Shown here in pieces: positions 44,576 through 52,231 of a stretch of 64,000 bases of DNA; the first letter of the stretch is position 1, and every line of letters begins with the position of its first letter. The translations under genes and the position numbers were made by a program. The notes under the pieces were generated by a model. That model did not search any database. It worked only from the letters and a program-made list of their open reading frames with translations, and was not told the origin of the DNA. This DNA comes from CAWEDP01 sp963807925. Lineage in GTDB: Bacteria; Acidobacteriota; Vicinamibacteria; Vicinamibacterales; CAVVIG01. The DNA is taken from assembly GCA_963807925.1 (NCBI GenBank), contig CAWEDP010000004.1, forward strand, positions 129,632 to 193,631, in the 5' to 3' direction.

Positions 44576-45936
44576 TGCCCCGTTTCGACGGCCACCGCTC
44601 GGCCCGCCGGGACGGCCGAGGCGCCCGGAATGTGTCGTCGCACGGCGGCGAGCGACGCGAAGGCCAGGGTCATGGTCGTGGCGATGATCGCGAAGTATTC
44701 CGACGCGCCGCCGCTGTCGAGCGCCCACGATCCCAGCGACGGGCTGATGACGCCGCCGATGCGGCCGAACGCCACGGCGGTGCCGACGCCGGTGCCGCGG
44801 ATCGCCGTCGGATACACGTGGGCGGCCAGCGCGTACATCGTCGTCTGCACGGCATTGATGAGACCGCCCGTCCACGCGAGCATGACGAAGACGGTGACGG
44901 CCGACTGCGGCCCGATGCTCATGGCGGACAGGACGACGGCGCCGGCAATCGACCCGGCGGCCATGGTCAGCATGGAGACGCGCGAGCCAACCCGCATGAT
45001 GACGACCGCGCCGAGAACCGCGCCGACCACGCCGCCCACATTGAACGCCGTCAGCCCGTAGCTGGCCGTGCCGATGCCGAACCCGTTGTCGGTCATCATC
45101 TTCGGCACCCAGTTGGTCCCCATGTAGACCGAGAGCAGGCAGAAGAAGAACGACCCGAACAGGGCGAGCGTGTCGCGCCGGTACTCCGGGACGAACAACT
45201 CGCGGATCGACGCCCGCGCCACCGCCTGCTCGGTCGTGTCCGCGAAGACGGCGTCGGCCGACACGTGATGGCCGAGCCGCTGCAGCAGGGCGCGCAGCTC
45301 CGGCCAGCGCGCCGGCGCCCTTGCCAGATAGCGCGGCGATTCCGGCAGCACCATGAACAGAACGGCGGCGAGCGCGAGCGGAATGAGGCCGCCGATCAGG
45401 AACAACGCGCGCCAGCCGAGCGTCGGCAACACCAGACCGCCGACAAACCCCGCGAGCGATCCGCCGAGCGGAATGCAGACAATGGTCAACGTCACCGCGA
45501 ACGGACGCTGCCGCCGCGGCACGTACTCCGATGACAGGGCGGCGGCGTTCGGCATCGCGCCGCCGAGGCCGAGTCCAGACAGGAACTTCAGCGACGCCAG
45601 CATCCACACGCCGGTCGAAAACGAGAGGAGCATGGTCAGGACGCCGAACGCGACGACGCTGCCGAGCAGGGCGACGCGGCGTCCGAGCCGGTCGCCGACA
45701 TAGCCCCCGATGGCGCCGCCAATCATCATGCCGAGCATCCCGAGCGTCAGCACGTTGGCGAAGGGGCCGCGCGAGGTCATGGCCCAGTCGCGCATCACCG
45801 CCGGAATCGCCGGCGGGAACAGCTGGTTGTCGAGGCCGTCGAGGATGATCGTCAGCGCGGTCGCGAACACGAGCAGCTTCTGATAGCCGCCCCACCGCCC
45901 CTCGTCGAGCATGACGCCGACATCAACAGTTTTCAT
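44572..45936 (-). CDS. MFS transporter, aromatic acid:H+ symporter (AAHS) type
   Basis: The 454-residue inner-membrane protein has twelve helices and the AAHS signatures: TIILDGLDNQLFPPAIPAVM in TM1 with the essential Asp pair, GYVGDRLGRRVALL in loop 2-3, and GGAMPNAAALSSEYVPRR in the TM4-5 region. Members such as PcaK and GalT import 4-hydroxybenzoate, protocatechuate or gallate with protons. Lying 42 bases after the dioxygenase gene and overlapping the next gene by four bases, it is almost certainly the uptake system for the substrate of this operon. Which aromatic acid is transported remains inferred. Confidence 0.9.
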   Translation of the reverse strand: MKTVDVGVMLDEGRWGGYQKLLVFATALTIILDGLDNQLFPPAIPAVMRDWAMTSRGPFANVLTLGMLGMMIGGAIGGYVGDRLGRRVALLGSVVAFGVLTMLLSFSTGVWMLASLKFLSGLGLGGAMPNAAALSSEYVPRRQRPFAVTLTIVCIPLGGSLAGFVGGLVLPTLGWRALFLIGGLIPLALAAVLFMVLPESPRYLARAPARWPELRALLQRLGHHVSADAVFADTTEQAVARASIRELFVPEYRRDTLALFGSFFFCLLSVYMGTNWVPKMMTDNGFGIGTASYGLTAFNVGGVVGAVLGAVVIMRVGSRVSMLTMAAGSIAGAVVLSAMSIGPQSAVTVFVMLAWTGGLINAVQTTMYALAAHVYPTAIRGTGVGTAVAFGRIGGVISPSLGSWALDSGGASEYFAIIATTMTLAFASLAAVRRHIPGASAVPAGRAVAVETGH

Positions 45937-45978
45937 GGAGCCCTCGCACGGTCACTTTCGGGTTGGTCCGCTCACCGG

Positions 45979-47160
45979 TCAGTGTTCGGCCTCCGCCATC
46001 GCCTCCTGCCCGCGCCGGTGCGTGGTGGAGAAGATGACGTGGAGCGACATCAGCGCCTGGAGCGGATGCGCGCCGGCCTTCGCCAGCGGACCGACGTGAT
46101 CGCTGACGAGGCCGCCCTTCCCGACGTTGATGAGCTCCCTGGCCGCGATCCGCTGATCGCCGTGCAGGTCGTATTCGTCCGCCACCTCGTCGAAGCTGTC
46201 GAGAACCCGGTCGCGCAGCGCCGCACTGTGGCGCGACTCGAACAGCAGCTTGTTCAGACCGTAGGCCTCCGCCGGCGGGTGCTTGTAGAACTGGAATCCC
46301 TGGTTCTTGAAGTGGAAGCCGCCGTACCGCTCCGCGACGGTGGTCGGCGCGTGCGCCCGCTGCCGGTGCGGGAGGAACCGCATCATGGCGAGGCCGTGAT
46401 GCCAGGTCGGGATGTAGTCGATGAGCTCCCCCTCGAGGGGCCCGATGGCGCCGAACATCACGGCCCAGTTCAGCATCTCGGTGTTGCCCACCTCGTCGAG
46501 CTGGGTCCCGGTCATGTTCAGCAGCGCGTCGGCGTTGCCCGCCTCGAACTCGGACACGAGCCAGCGGTCGAAGTCGAACTCCGGGTGGAGGTACTTCGTC
46601 GTGCCCGGGAAGTGCGACATGCCACCGCTGGCGATCACGGCGACGCGCTCGCGGCGCCCCTTGACGATGTCGGCGATTGCCTTCCCCAGCGCGGCGCACC
46701 GCCGCGGCGTCGGCAGCGGCGGGAGGTAGACGTTGGTGAAGAAGGGAATCACCGGGATGTCGCGCGCCCCGATGACGTACTCGAACGGAATCGAGAAGGC
46801 GTGGCCCAGCTCGGCATCCTCCGAGTACGCCATGTCGAACGAATAGTCGACGACGAGCTTGTTGAGAATGTCTTCGGCGAGCTCGCGTTGGATCGGCAGA
46901 TTGTGCTCGCGCCCGGCGAACCGCGCGATGGCGCGGCTGCCCGCGATGATCGCGAACGACGGCACGCAGGTGACCGAAAAGGTCTCGACGTGATCGCTGC
47001 CGAAGAACAGGATCGCGTCGGGGGCGGTCTCGTCGAGCACCGTCCCGAGCTCCCGCATGGCGGCGCCGGCCTGTTCCAGCTGCTCCGGATTCTCGTCGGG
47101 CGGCCGCGTAAACATATAGGGCGTGTGACACGTGCCGACGGCAGCAACGATTTCACCCAT
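45979..47160 (-). CDS. Extradiol dioxygenase with fused LigB and LigA domains (protocatechuate 4,5- or gallate dioxygenase)
   Basis: The 393-residue protein joins a LigB-type catalytic domain (about residues 1-275) to a LigA-type domain (about residues 295-380). Iron ligands are expected at His12 (VGTCHTPYMF) and His57 (FFGSDHVETF) plus a later glutamate; SGGMSHFPGT carries a further catalytic histidine. The LigA part shows LFESRHSAALRDRVLDSFDE and AARELINVGKGG. Two-subunit LigAB cleaves protocatechuate, and fused enzymes such as GalA and DesB cleave gallate, so gallate dioxygenase is possible. The operon also encodes LigC, needed only for protocatechuate, so the substrate is open. A heptad repeat lies directly upstream of its ribosome site. 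Confidence 0.9.
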   Translation of the reverse strand: MGEIVAAVGTCHTPYMFTRPPDENPEQLEQAGAAMRELGTVLDETAPDAILFFGSDHVETFSVTCVPSFAIIAGSRAIARFAGREHNLPIQRELAEDILNKLVVDYSFDMAYSEDAELGHAFSIPFEYVIGARDIPVIPFFTNVYLPPLPTPRRCAALGKAIADIVKGRRERVAVIASGGMSHFPGTTKYLHPEFDFDRWLVSEFEAGNADALLNMTGTQLDEVGNTEMLNWAVMFGAIGPLEGELIDYIPTWHHGLAMMRFLPHRQRAHAPTTVAERYGGFHFKNQGFQFYKHPPAEAYGLNKLLFESRHSAALRDRVLDSFDEVADEYDLHGDQRIAARELINVGKGGLVSDHVGPLAKAGAHPLQALMSLHVIFSTTHRRGQEAMAEAEH

Positions 47161-47167
47161 TGCTCTC

Positions 47168-47195
47168 TCCCTGATCCCTGATCCCTGATCCCTAG
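47168..47195 (-). repeat. Heptanucleotide tandem repeat upstream of the dioxygenase start
   Basis: On the plus strand TCCCTGA is repeated three times (47168-47188), followed by TCCCTAG and partial copies to about 47213. On the coding strand it reads as GGGATCA heptads and ends within the purine-rich ribosome site AGGGAGAGAG, which is a few bases before the ATG at 47160. Confidence 0.75.
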
Positions 47196-47227
47196 TCCCT
47201 GCCCTCTAGTCCCCAGCGCCTCGTGCC

Positions 47228-47911
47228 TCAGTCTCCATCCACGTACTGGACCCCAAGCTCGGCCAGCTTCGCTCGGAGTCCATAGAAGTCTAGCCCGAGT
47301 TCGCCGCTCCGAAGCCGCTCGCGCGACGTCTGCTCCCTGGCGATGCGCTCGGCACCGAGGCGCGCGACGTCGGCGGCGCGCGCCCGCCGCACGACGACCA
47401 CCCCGTCCACGTCGCCGACCACCACGTCGCCGGGATTCACCTGCGCGCCGGCGCACACGACCCCCACGTTGACCGACCCGGCGGTGGCCTTGACGGTGCC
47501 CTGCGCATGGACCGCTTTCGCCCACACGGGAAAATCCATGCTCGTCAAATCGGCGACGTCGCGGACGCCCGCGTCGATCACCAGCCCGACGACGCCGTGC
47601 GCCCGCGCGGACACGGCCAGCAGCTCCCCGAACATCCCGTCGGTCGATTCCGAGGTCGTCGCGACGACGAGGACGTCGCCCGGCTGGCAGACTTCGATGG
47701 CGGCGTGAATCATCAGGTTGTCGCCGGCCTGACAGAGGACCGTGACCGCGCTGCCGGCGGCGCGCGCGGCCGGATAGATCGGCCGCATGTACGCCCGAAG
47801 CAGCCCGGTCCGCGCCTGCGCCTCGTGGACCGTCGCGACCCCCTGGCCGCCGAGATCGGCAATCACCTGCGCGTCGGCGCGCGCGATTCTCCGAACGATG
47901 GTCGGCTTCAT
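47228..47911 (-). CDS. ligK: 4-carboxy-4-hydroxy-2-oxoadipate aldolase, LigK/GalC type
   Basis: This RraA-like aldolase splits 4-carboxy-4-hydroxy-2-oxoadipate into pyruvate and oxaloacetate, the last step of the protocatechuate 4,5-cleavage and gallate pathways. The 227-residue product has LGGQGVATVHEAQARTGLLR, GDNLMIHAAIEVCQPGDVLV, VGLVIDAGVRDVADLTSMDF and the metal and active-site region VNPGDVVVGDVDGVVVV. Its start overlaps the stop of ligJ (ATGA), so the two are translationally coupled. An RNase E inhibitor role is unlikely because of the operon. The start codon is ATG at 47911. Confidence 0.9.
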   Translation of the reverse strand: MKPTIVRRIARADAQVIADLGGQGVATVHEAQARTGLLRAYMRPIYPAARAAGSAVTVLCQAGDNLMIHAAIEVCQPGDVLVVATTSESTDGMFGELLAVSARAHGVVGLVIDAGVRDVADLTSMDFPVWAKAVHAQGTVKATAGSVNVGVVCAGAQVNPGDVVVGDVDGVVVVRRARAADVARLGAERIAREQTSRERLRSGELGLDFYGLRAKLAELGVQYVDGD

Positions 47912-48921
47912 CGCAGCACCCTGTTGAGACGCGGATAGACCTTCCGCACGTTCCCCTCGAAGATCCGCTGCCGGGCCTCTTCGCTCAGGTCGGCGGCGTC
48001 GATGTAGCGCTTGGTGTCGTCGAAGTAATGGCCGGTCTGCGGATCGATGCTGCGAACGGCCCCGACCATCTCGGATCCGAACAGGATGTTGTCCACCGGC
48101 ACGACGGTCAGGAGCAGGTCGATGCCGGCCTGGTGGTACACGCACGTGTCGAAGAAGACATTGGCGCGTATCAGCTCGTCGAGCGGCGGGCGCTTCATGT
48201 CCTGCGCCAGCCCGCGATAGCGTCCCCAGTGGTAGGGGACCGCGCCGCCGCCGTGCGGGATGACGAACCGCAGCCCCGGCAGATCCCTGAACAGGTCCGC
48301 CATCAGGAACTGCATGAACGCGGTCGTGTCCGCGTTGAGGTAGTGCGCGCCGGTCGCGTGAAAATTCGGGTTGCACGACGCGCTCACGTGCACCATGGCC
48401 GGCACGTCGAGCTCCACCATCTTCTCGTAGAACGGGTACCAATAGCGGTCCGTCAGCGGCGGCGCGCCCCAGTAGCCGCCCGACGGATCGGGGTTCAGGT
48501 TGCAGCCGACGAATCCCAGCTCGTTGACCGCGCGCTCGAGCTCGGCAGTGCAGTTCGCGAGCGGATGGGACGGCGTCTGGGGCAGCTGGCACACGCCCAC
48601 GAAATTCTGTGGGTACAACGAGCAGACGCGTTTGATGAGATCGTTGCAGTGCTCGGTCCAGTGCAGGCTCGTCGTGGCGTCGCCGATGTGATGCGCCATC
48701 GCGGACGCGCGTGGCGAGAAGATCGTGACGTCGGTCCCCCGCTCCCGCTGCAGCTTCAGCTGCGCCCTCTCCAGGCTCTCGCGGATCTCATCGTCGGACA
48801 CGCGCAGCGTCCCTTTCGACGATGGGCGAGAGGGATCCTGCAGGGCCGCCAGCTGATCGTCGCGCCAGGCCTGCAGCCCCGTCGGCGCCGTCGTGTAGTG
48901 CCCGTGACAGTCGATGATCAT
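47908..48921 (-). CDS. ligJ: 4-oxalomesaconate hydratase LigJ
   Basis: LigJ adds water to 4-oxalomesaconate to give 4-carboxy-4-hydroxy-2-oxoadipate. The 337-residue amidohydrolase-fold protein begins MIIDCHGHYTTAPTGLQAWR, with the metal-binding HGH. It has FSPRASAMAHHIGD, GCNLNPDPSGGYWGAPPLTD, a LNADTTAFMQFLMADLF segment, VIPHGGGAVPYHWGR and NILFGSEMVGAVRSIDP. The match to the Sphingobium enzyme as I recall it is close along the whole length. Both ends overlap neighbouring genes by four bases (ATGA), giving tight coupling with ligC and ligK. The longer open frame upstream of 48921 is shadow sequence. Confidence 0.94.
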   Translation of the reverse strand: MIIDCHGHYTTAPTGLQAWRDDQLAALQDPSRPSSKGTLRVSDDEIRESLERAQLKLQRERGTDVTIFSPRASAMAHHIGDATTSLHWTEHCNDLIKRVCSLYPQNFVGVCQLPQTPSHPLANCTAELERAVNELGFVGCNLNPDPSGGYWGAPPLTDRYWYPFYEKMVELDVPAMVHVSASCNPNFHATGAHYLNADTTAFMQFLMADLFRDLPGLRFVIPHGGGAVPYHWGRYRGLAQDMKRPPLDELIRANVFFDTCVYHQAGIDLLLTVVPVDNILFGSEMVGAVRSIDPQTGHYFDDTKRYIDAADLSEEARQRIFEGNVRKVYPRLNRVLR

Positions 48922-49862
48922 CCCAGACGACTGCCCTGCATGGCCCGGTCGATTCCATCGAGCAATGCCATCGAAGGGAGGCAGCTGGCCGCGCTCGACT
49001 CGGGCTCGCGCCCTTCCCGAATGGCCGACACGAATTCGGCGTCCTGCCGGTCGAACGCGGGCACGCTGTCGAGCGACGCTTCCTTGCCGTCGCTGTCGGT
49101 CATCGAATCGCGATAGACCTTGTAGGTCTCCTCCGCGCCAATGTAACGGTAGAACCCGCCGAATGGCCCCCTGTTGTTGAACGACATCGCCATGCTGAAG
49201 AGGACGCCGCCGCTCGATTTCATCGCGACCGTCAGGTCCATCGGGATGCCGAGCTCCTCGTGATCGGGCCCCTTCTGCCCCCAGACCGACCAGTTCGGGT
49301 CGTCGAGGACCCACTGGGCGATGTCGACCGAATGGCACGCGTGATGCCAGAGCAGGTTGTCGACCCACGAGCGCGGCCGCCCGTGCATGTTCAGATTCGT
49401 CCGCCGGAAGAAATAGGTTTCGACGACGAGATGATACAGATGAAAGGTGCCTTCGCGGATCCGGCGCTTGATCTCCCGATGCGCGCTCGAGAACCGCCGC
49501 GTGTGTGTCACCATGCACGTCCTGCCGGCCTGCTTGGCCGCGTCGACGATACGCTGCGAGTCGGCGAGACCGAGCGCCATCGGAATCTCGACCTGCACGT
49601 GCTTCCCCTGCGACAGCGCCAGCACGGCCTGATCGGCATGCTGCTCGCTCGGGGTGGTGAGAATGACGGCGTCCACGCCGGGACGCGCGATGCACGCCTC
49701 GAGACTCGTCGACGCGAACGGGATGTTCCACTCCTCGGCGAACTGCCGTCCGCTCTGCTCGGTGCGGCTCGCAACCGAAACGACCTCGATGCCATCGATC
49801 TTCCTGAGCGCCTTCATGTGAATGACGCCCATGGCGCCGGTCCCTGCCAGACAGATGTTCAT
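48918..49862 (-). CDS. ligC: 4-carboxy-2-hydroxymuconate-6-semialdehyde dehydrogenase LigC
   Basis: LigC oxidises the hemiacetal of the protocatechuate ring-cleavage product to 2-pyrone-4,6-dicarboxylate with NADP+. The 314-residue Gfo/Idh/MocA-family protein has MNICLAGTGAMGVIHMKALR, AVILTTPSEQHADQAVLAL, GKHVQVEIPMAL, VTHTRRFSSAHREIKRRI, QTYFFRR-like ETYFFRRTNLN and WVDNLLWHHACHSVDIAQWV. These correspond closely to the characterised Sphingobium LigC as I recall it. ATG at 49862 is preferred because GGAGG is four bases upstream; ATG at 49865 would overlap the DUF6282 stop. The presence of LigC argues that protocatechuate is among the operon substrates. Confidence 0.9.
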   Translation of the reverse strand: MNICLAGTGAMGVIHMKALRKIDGIEVVSVASRTEQSGRQFAEEWNIPFASTSLEACIARPGVDAVILTTPSEQHADQAVLALSQGKHVQVEIPMALGLADSQRIVDAAKQAGRTCMVTHTRRFSSAHREIKRRIREGTFHLYHLVVETYFFRRTNLNMHGRPRSWVDNLLWHHACHSVDIAQWVLDDPNWSVWGQKGPDHEELGIPMDLTVAMKSSGGVLFSMAMSFNNRGPFGGFYRYIGAEETYKVYRDSMTDSDGKEASLDSVPAFDRQDAEFVSAIREGREPESSAASCLPSMALLDGIDRAMQGSRLG

Positions 49863-50795
49863 CATGCCTCCACCAGACGCGTCGGATTGGTCACCGCCAT
49901 CGTGCGCACCTCGTCGACCGAGAAGCCGGCGTCGAGCAGACGCTGGGCGAACATCGCGAAGCCTTCGGCCACCGGCGGGTTGATGGTCTGGCCGAGGTCG
50001 GTCGAAATCACCGTGCGCCCGACGCCGGTCTGACGGATGTTGGCGAACGCGACCTCCCATGGCGCCTTGTTCGTGTAGGTGGTCGTGAAGCAGTGCTCGA
50101 TGAGCGCGCCCAGAATCGGCCAGCTCCTTCTGCTCGTCGCCCGTGAGGCTCTGCGACGGGAACTCGGCGTGGGTGACGAGCACCTTCCGGACGCCCAGCT
50201 CCCGGGCGCCGCGCACGAGCGCGAAGATCTCGCGCCGGCCGAGGTGGCCGGTGGCCAGAATCAGGTCGTGCTTCGCGATGCGCTCGAGAACCCGCCGGGC
50301 CGCCTCGTTGAGACGGCCGGACTGGTCGATCACGGTGAGCGGCGGCGGCGAGATCCCCTCCGCCGCGAGCTCGCGCTGGATCTCCGCCCAGAACGGAAGC
50401 TTCGCGTGCCCGCCGTCGAGCCGCCCCGCCGTCTCGTTCTGCGCGTCGACCGTCGGCATCCAGACGATCTTGCAGCCGGTCCGTCCGGCAAGCTCGACCG
50501 CGACCGGATTGAGGCCGCCGACGCTGTGATTGAGCGTAATCGCGCCGAACACCCTGCTGCCCGGCACCGCCTTGGTCACGACCTGTGCGCGCTCGCCGGT
50601 CTGGATGTAGTGCGATTTCAGCACGAACCCCTTCAGGCCGCGCGCCAGGAATTCCTTCGCGCAGTCGAGGTCGTCGATGCGGCGCGCGATCACGTCGGGG
50701 CCGACGTGGACCTGCAGATCGTAGGCGCCTTCGAGCGCCTTCCACGCGCGGTCGGTGACCGGCGCGGCGGCGGGCGTGGTGGTGTCAGGGGTCAT
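49862..50795 (-). CDS. DUF6282 amidohydrolase-like protein, frameshifted; candidate pyrone dicarboxylate lactonase
   Basis: The first 227 residues read DLQVHVGPDVIARRIDDLDC, KGFVLKSHYIQTG, FGAITLNHSVGGLNPVAVEL and ATGHLGRREIFALVRGAREL, with metal-site patterns of an amidohydrolase-type barrel. After KELAD the frame is lost at about 50114, where an extra T (A on the plus strand) follows GAT. In the shifted frame the gene continues with LGALIEHCFTTTYTNKAPWE and ISTDLGQTINPP to a TGA at 49862-49864. The whole would be about 310 residues. As first gene of the operon and with no LigI in the window, it may open the pyrone ring; that is inference. The start has GAGGAG upstream. Confidence 0.8.
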
Positions 50796-50832
50796 GATCT
50801 CCTCGAGAGACGGCCGCGTTCGCGAACCTGAC

Positions 50833-50885
50833 ATTCTACTTCGAGGCTCGGGATCCGGGCCCCGAGTCCCGAGTTCACATACAAT
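50833..50885. promoter_or_regulatory. Divergent promoter region of the lig-type operon and the OFA transporter
   Basis: On the minus strand TAGAAT (50838-50833) is a -10 candidate for the lig-type operon. On the plus strand TACAAT (50880-50885) is one for the transporter, 11 bases before its ATG. Between them lies the inverted repeat CTCGGG-N8-CCCGAG (50847-50866), part of ACTCGGG heptads. The repeat could be an operator controlling both sides. No regulator gene is adjacent. Confidence 0.4.
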
Positions 50886-50896
50886 GCGCGTCCAGC

Positions 50897-52207
50897 ATGA
50901 CCACGAACCGCTGGCGCATCCCGGTGGGCGCCGTCGCCGTCCACCTCTGCATCGGATCGGTGTACGCGTGGAGCACGTTCAACCGGCCGATTCAGGCGGC
51001 GTTTCCAAATGCGCCCTGGTGGTTCAGCCCGCCGTACACCACGTTTACGACGGCACTGGTCCTGCTCGGCCTGAGCGCGGCATTCGGCGGGCCGTGGGTC
51101 GAACGTCGGGGGCCTCGCGTCGCGGCGACAGTCGCCGCGCTGTTCTTCGGATCCGGGCTGCTCATCGGCGGCATCGGTCTCACCCTTCAGCAGTCGATTC
51201 TGGTGTTTCTGGGGATGGGCATCGTCGGCGGCATCGGCTGCGGCCTGGGGTACATCGCGCCGGTCAGCACGCTGGTGAAATGGTTTCCGGACCGCCGCGG
51301 CATGGCTACCGGCATGGCGATCATGGGGTTCGGCGGCGGCGCGTTCGTGGCCGCGTACCTCAACGCGTACTTCATCGCCCGTATCGGCGTCGGCCGAACC
51401 GTGATGGCGCTCGGCGCGACCTACCTCATCGTCATGCTGATCGGATCGCGGCTGCTGGAGCGCCCGCCCGTGGGCTGGCGTCCGCCGGGCTGGATCGGCC
51501 CGACGACGACGAGCCGCGCGATGGTCTCCGAGCGGAGCCTGTCGCGCGACGACGCCCTGCGCACCCGCCAGTTCTATCTGCTCTGGGGAATCCTGTTCGT
51601 CAACGTCACGGCCGGCATCGGCATTCTGGCGCAGGCGTCGCCCATGATGCAGGACATGTTTCGCCGCACGGCGCTCGAGGCGGCGGCCGTCGTGTCGCTG
51701 ATGAGCCTGTTCAACGCGGGCGGGCGGTTCGTCTGGGCGTCGGCCTCCGACTATATCGGGCGCCGCAACACTTACACGATCTTCTTCGTCGTGCAGCTGG
51801 TGCTGTTCCTCCTGACTCCCGGATTCGCCGCGCGCGGGGACTGGGCCCTCTTCGAAACCGCCCTCTTCGTGGTGTTGACGATGTACGGCGGCGGCTTTGC
51901 GACGATTCCCGCGTTTCTCGCCGACATCTTCGGCCCGGAGAACGTGGGCGCCATCCACGGCGCGGTGCTGACCGCGTGGAGCGCCGCTGCGGTGGTCGGT
52001 CCGGTCATCATCACCGAGCTGTCGAACCGGGCGAAGGCCGCGCTGCCGCCCGGCGCCGGGCGCGTGCACATCTACGATCAGCCGCTGCAGGTCCTCGCGG
52101 CGTTTCTGGCCGTCGGCTTCGTGCTGACGCTGCTCGTCCGCCCGCTCAAATCGACCGTTCAGAACGCGCGCGTCGACGCGCGGGCCGCGGCGCGAATCGA
52201 GGCGTAA
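50897..52207 (+). CDS. OFA (oxalate/formate antiporter) family MFS transporter
   Basis: The 436-residue protein has twelve helices and OFA motifs: HLCIGSVYAWSTFNRPIQAA in TM1, GGIGCGLGYIAPVSTLVKWF, PDRRGMATGMAIMGFGGGA and LFNAGGRFVWASASDYIGRR. OFA members exchange small carboxylates, classically oxalate for formate. It is divergent from the lig-type operon, which ends in pyruvate and oxaloacetate, so it may move a related dicarboxylate; this link is inferred only from position. The ATG has no ribosome site, and the -10-like TACAAT just upstream suggests a very short leader. Confidence 0.9.
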   Translation: MTTNRWRIPVGAVAVHLCIGSVYAWSTFNRPIQAAFPNAPWWFSPPYTTFTTALVLLGLSAAFGGPWVERRGPRVAATVAALFFGSGLLIGGIGLTLQQSILVFLGMGIVGGIGCGLGYIAPVSTLVKWFPDRRGMATGMAIMGFGGGAFVAAYLNAYFIARIGVGRTVMALGATYLIVMLIGSRLLERPPVGWRPPGWIGPTTTSRAMVSERSLSRDDALRTRQFYLLWGILFVNVTAGIGILAQASPMMQDMFRRTALEAAAVVSLMSLFNAGGRFVWASASDYIGRRNTYTIFFVVQLVLFLLTPGFAARGDWALFETALFVVLTMYGGGFATIPAFLADIFGPENVGAIHGAVLTAWSAAAVVGPVIITELSNRAKAALPPGAGRVHIYDQPLQVLAAFLAVGFVLTLLVRPLKSTVQNARVDARAAARIEA

Positions 52208-52231
52208 CCCCGGCCCGGAGTGCACGCCACG

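Noticed and set aside
47228..47911. Calling the RraA-like protein a ribonuclease E regulator
   Set aside because: Operon position between ligJ and the ring-cleavage dioxygenase makes the aldolase role far more likely.
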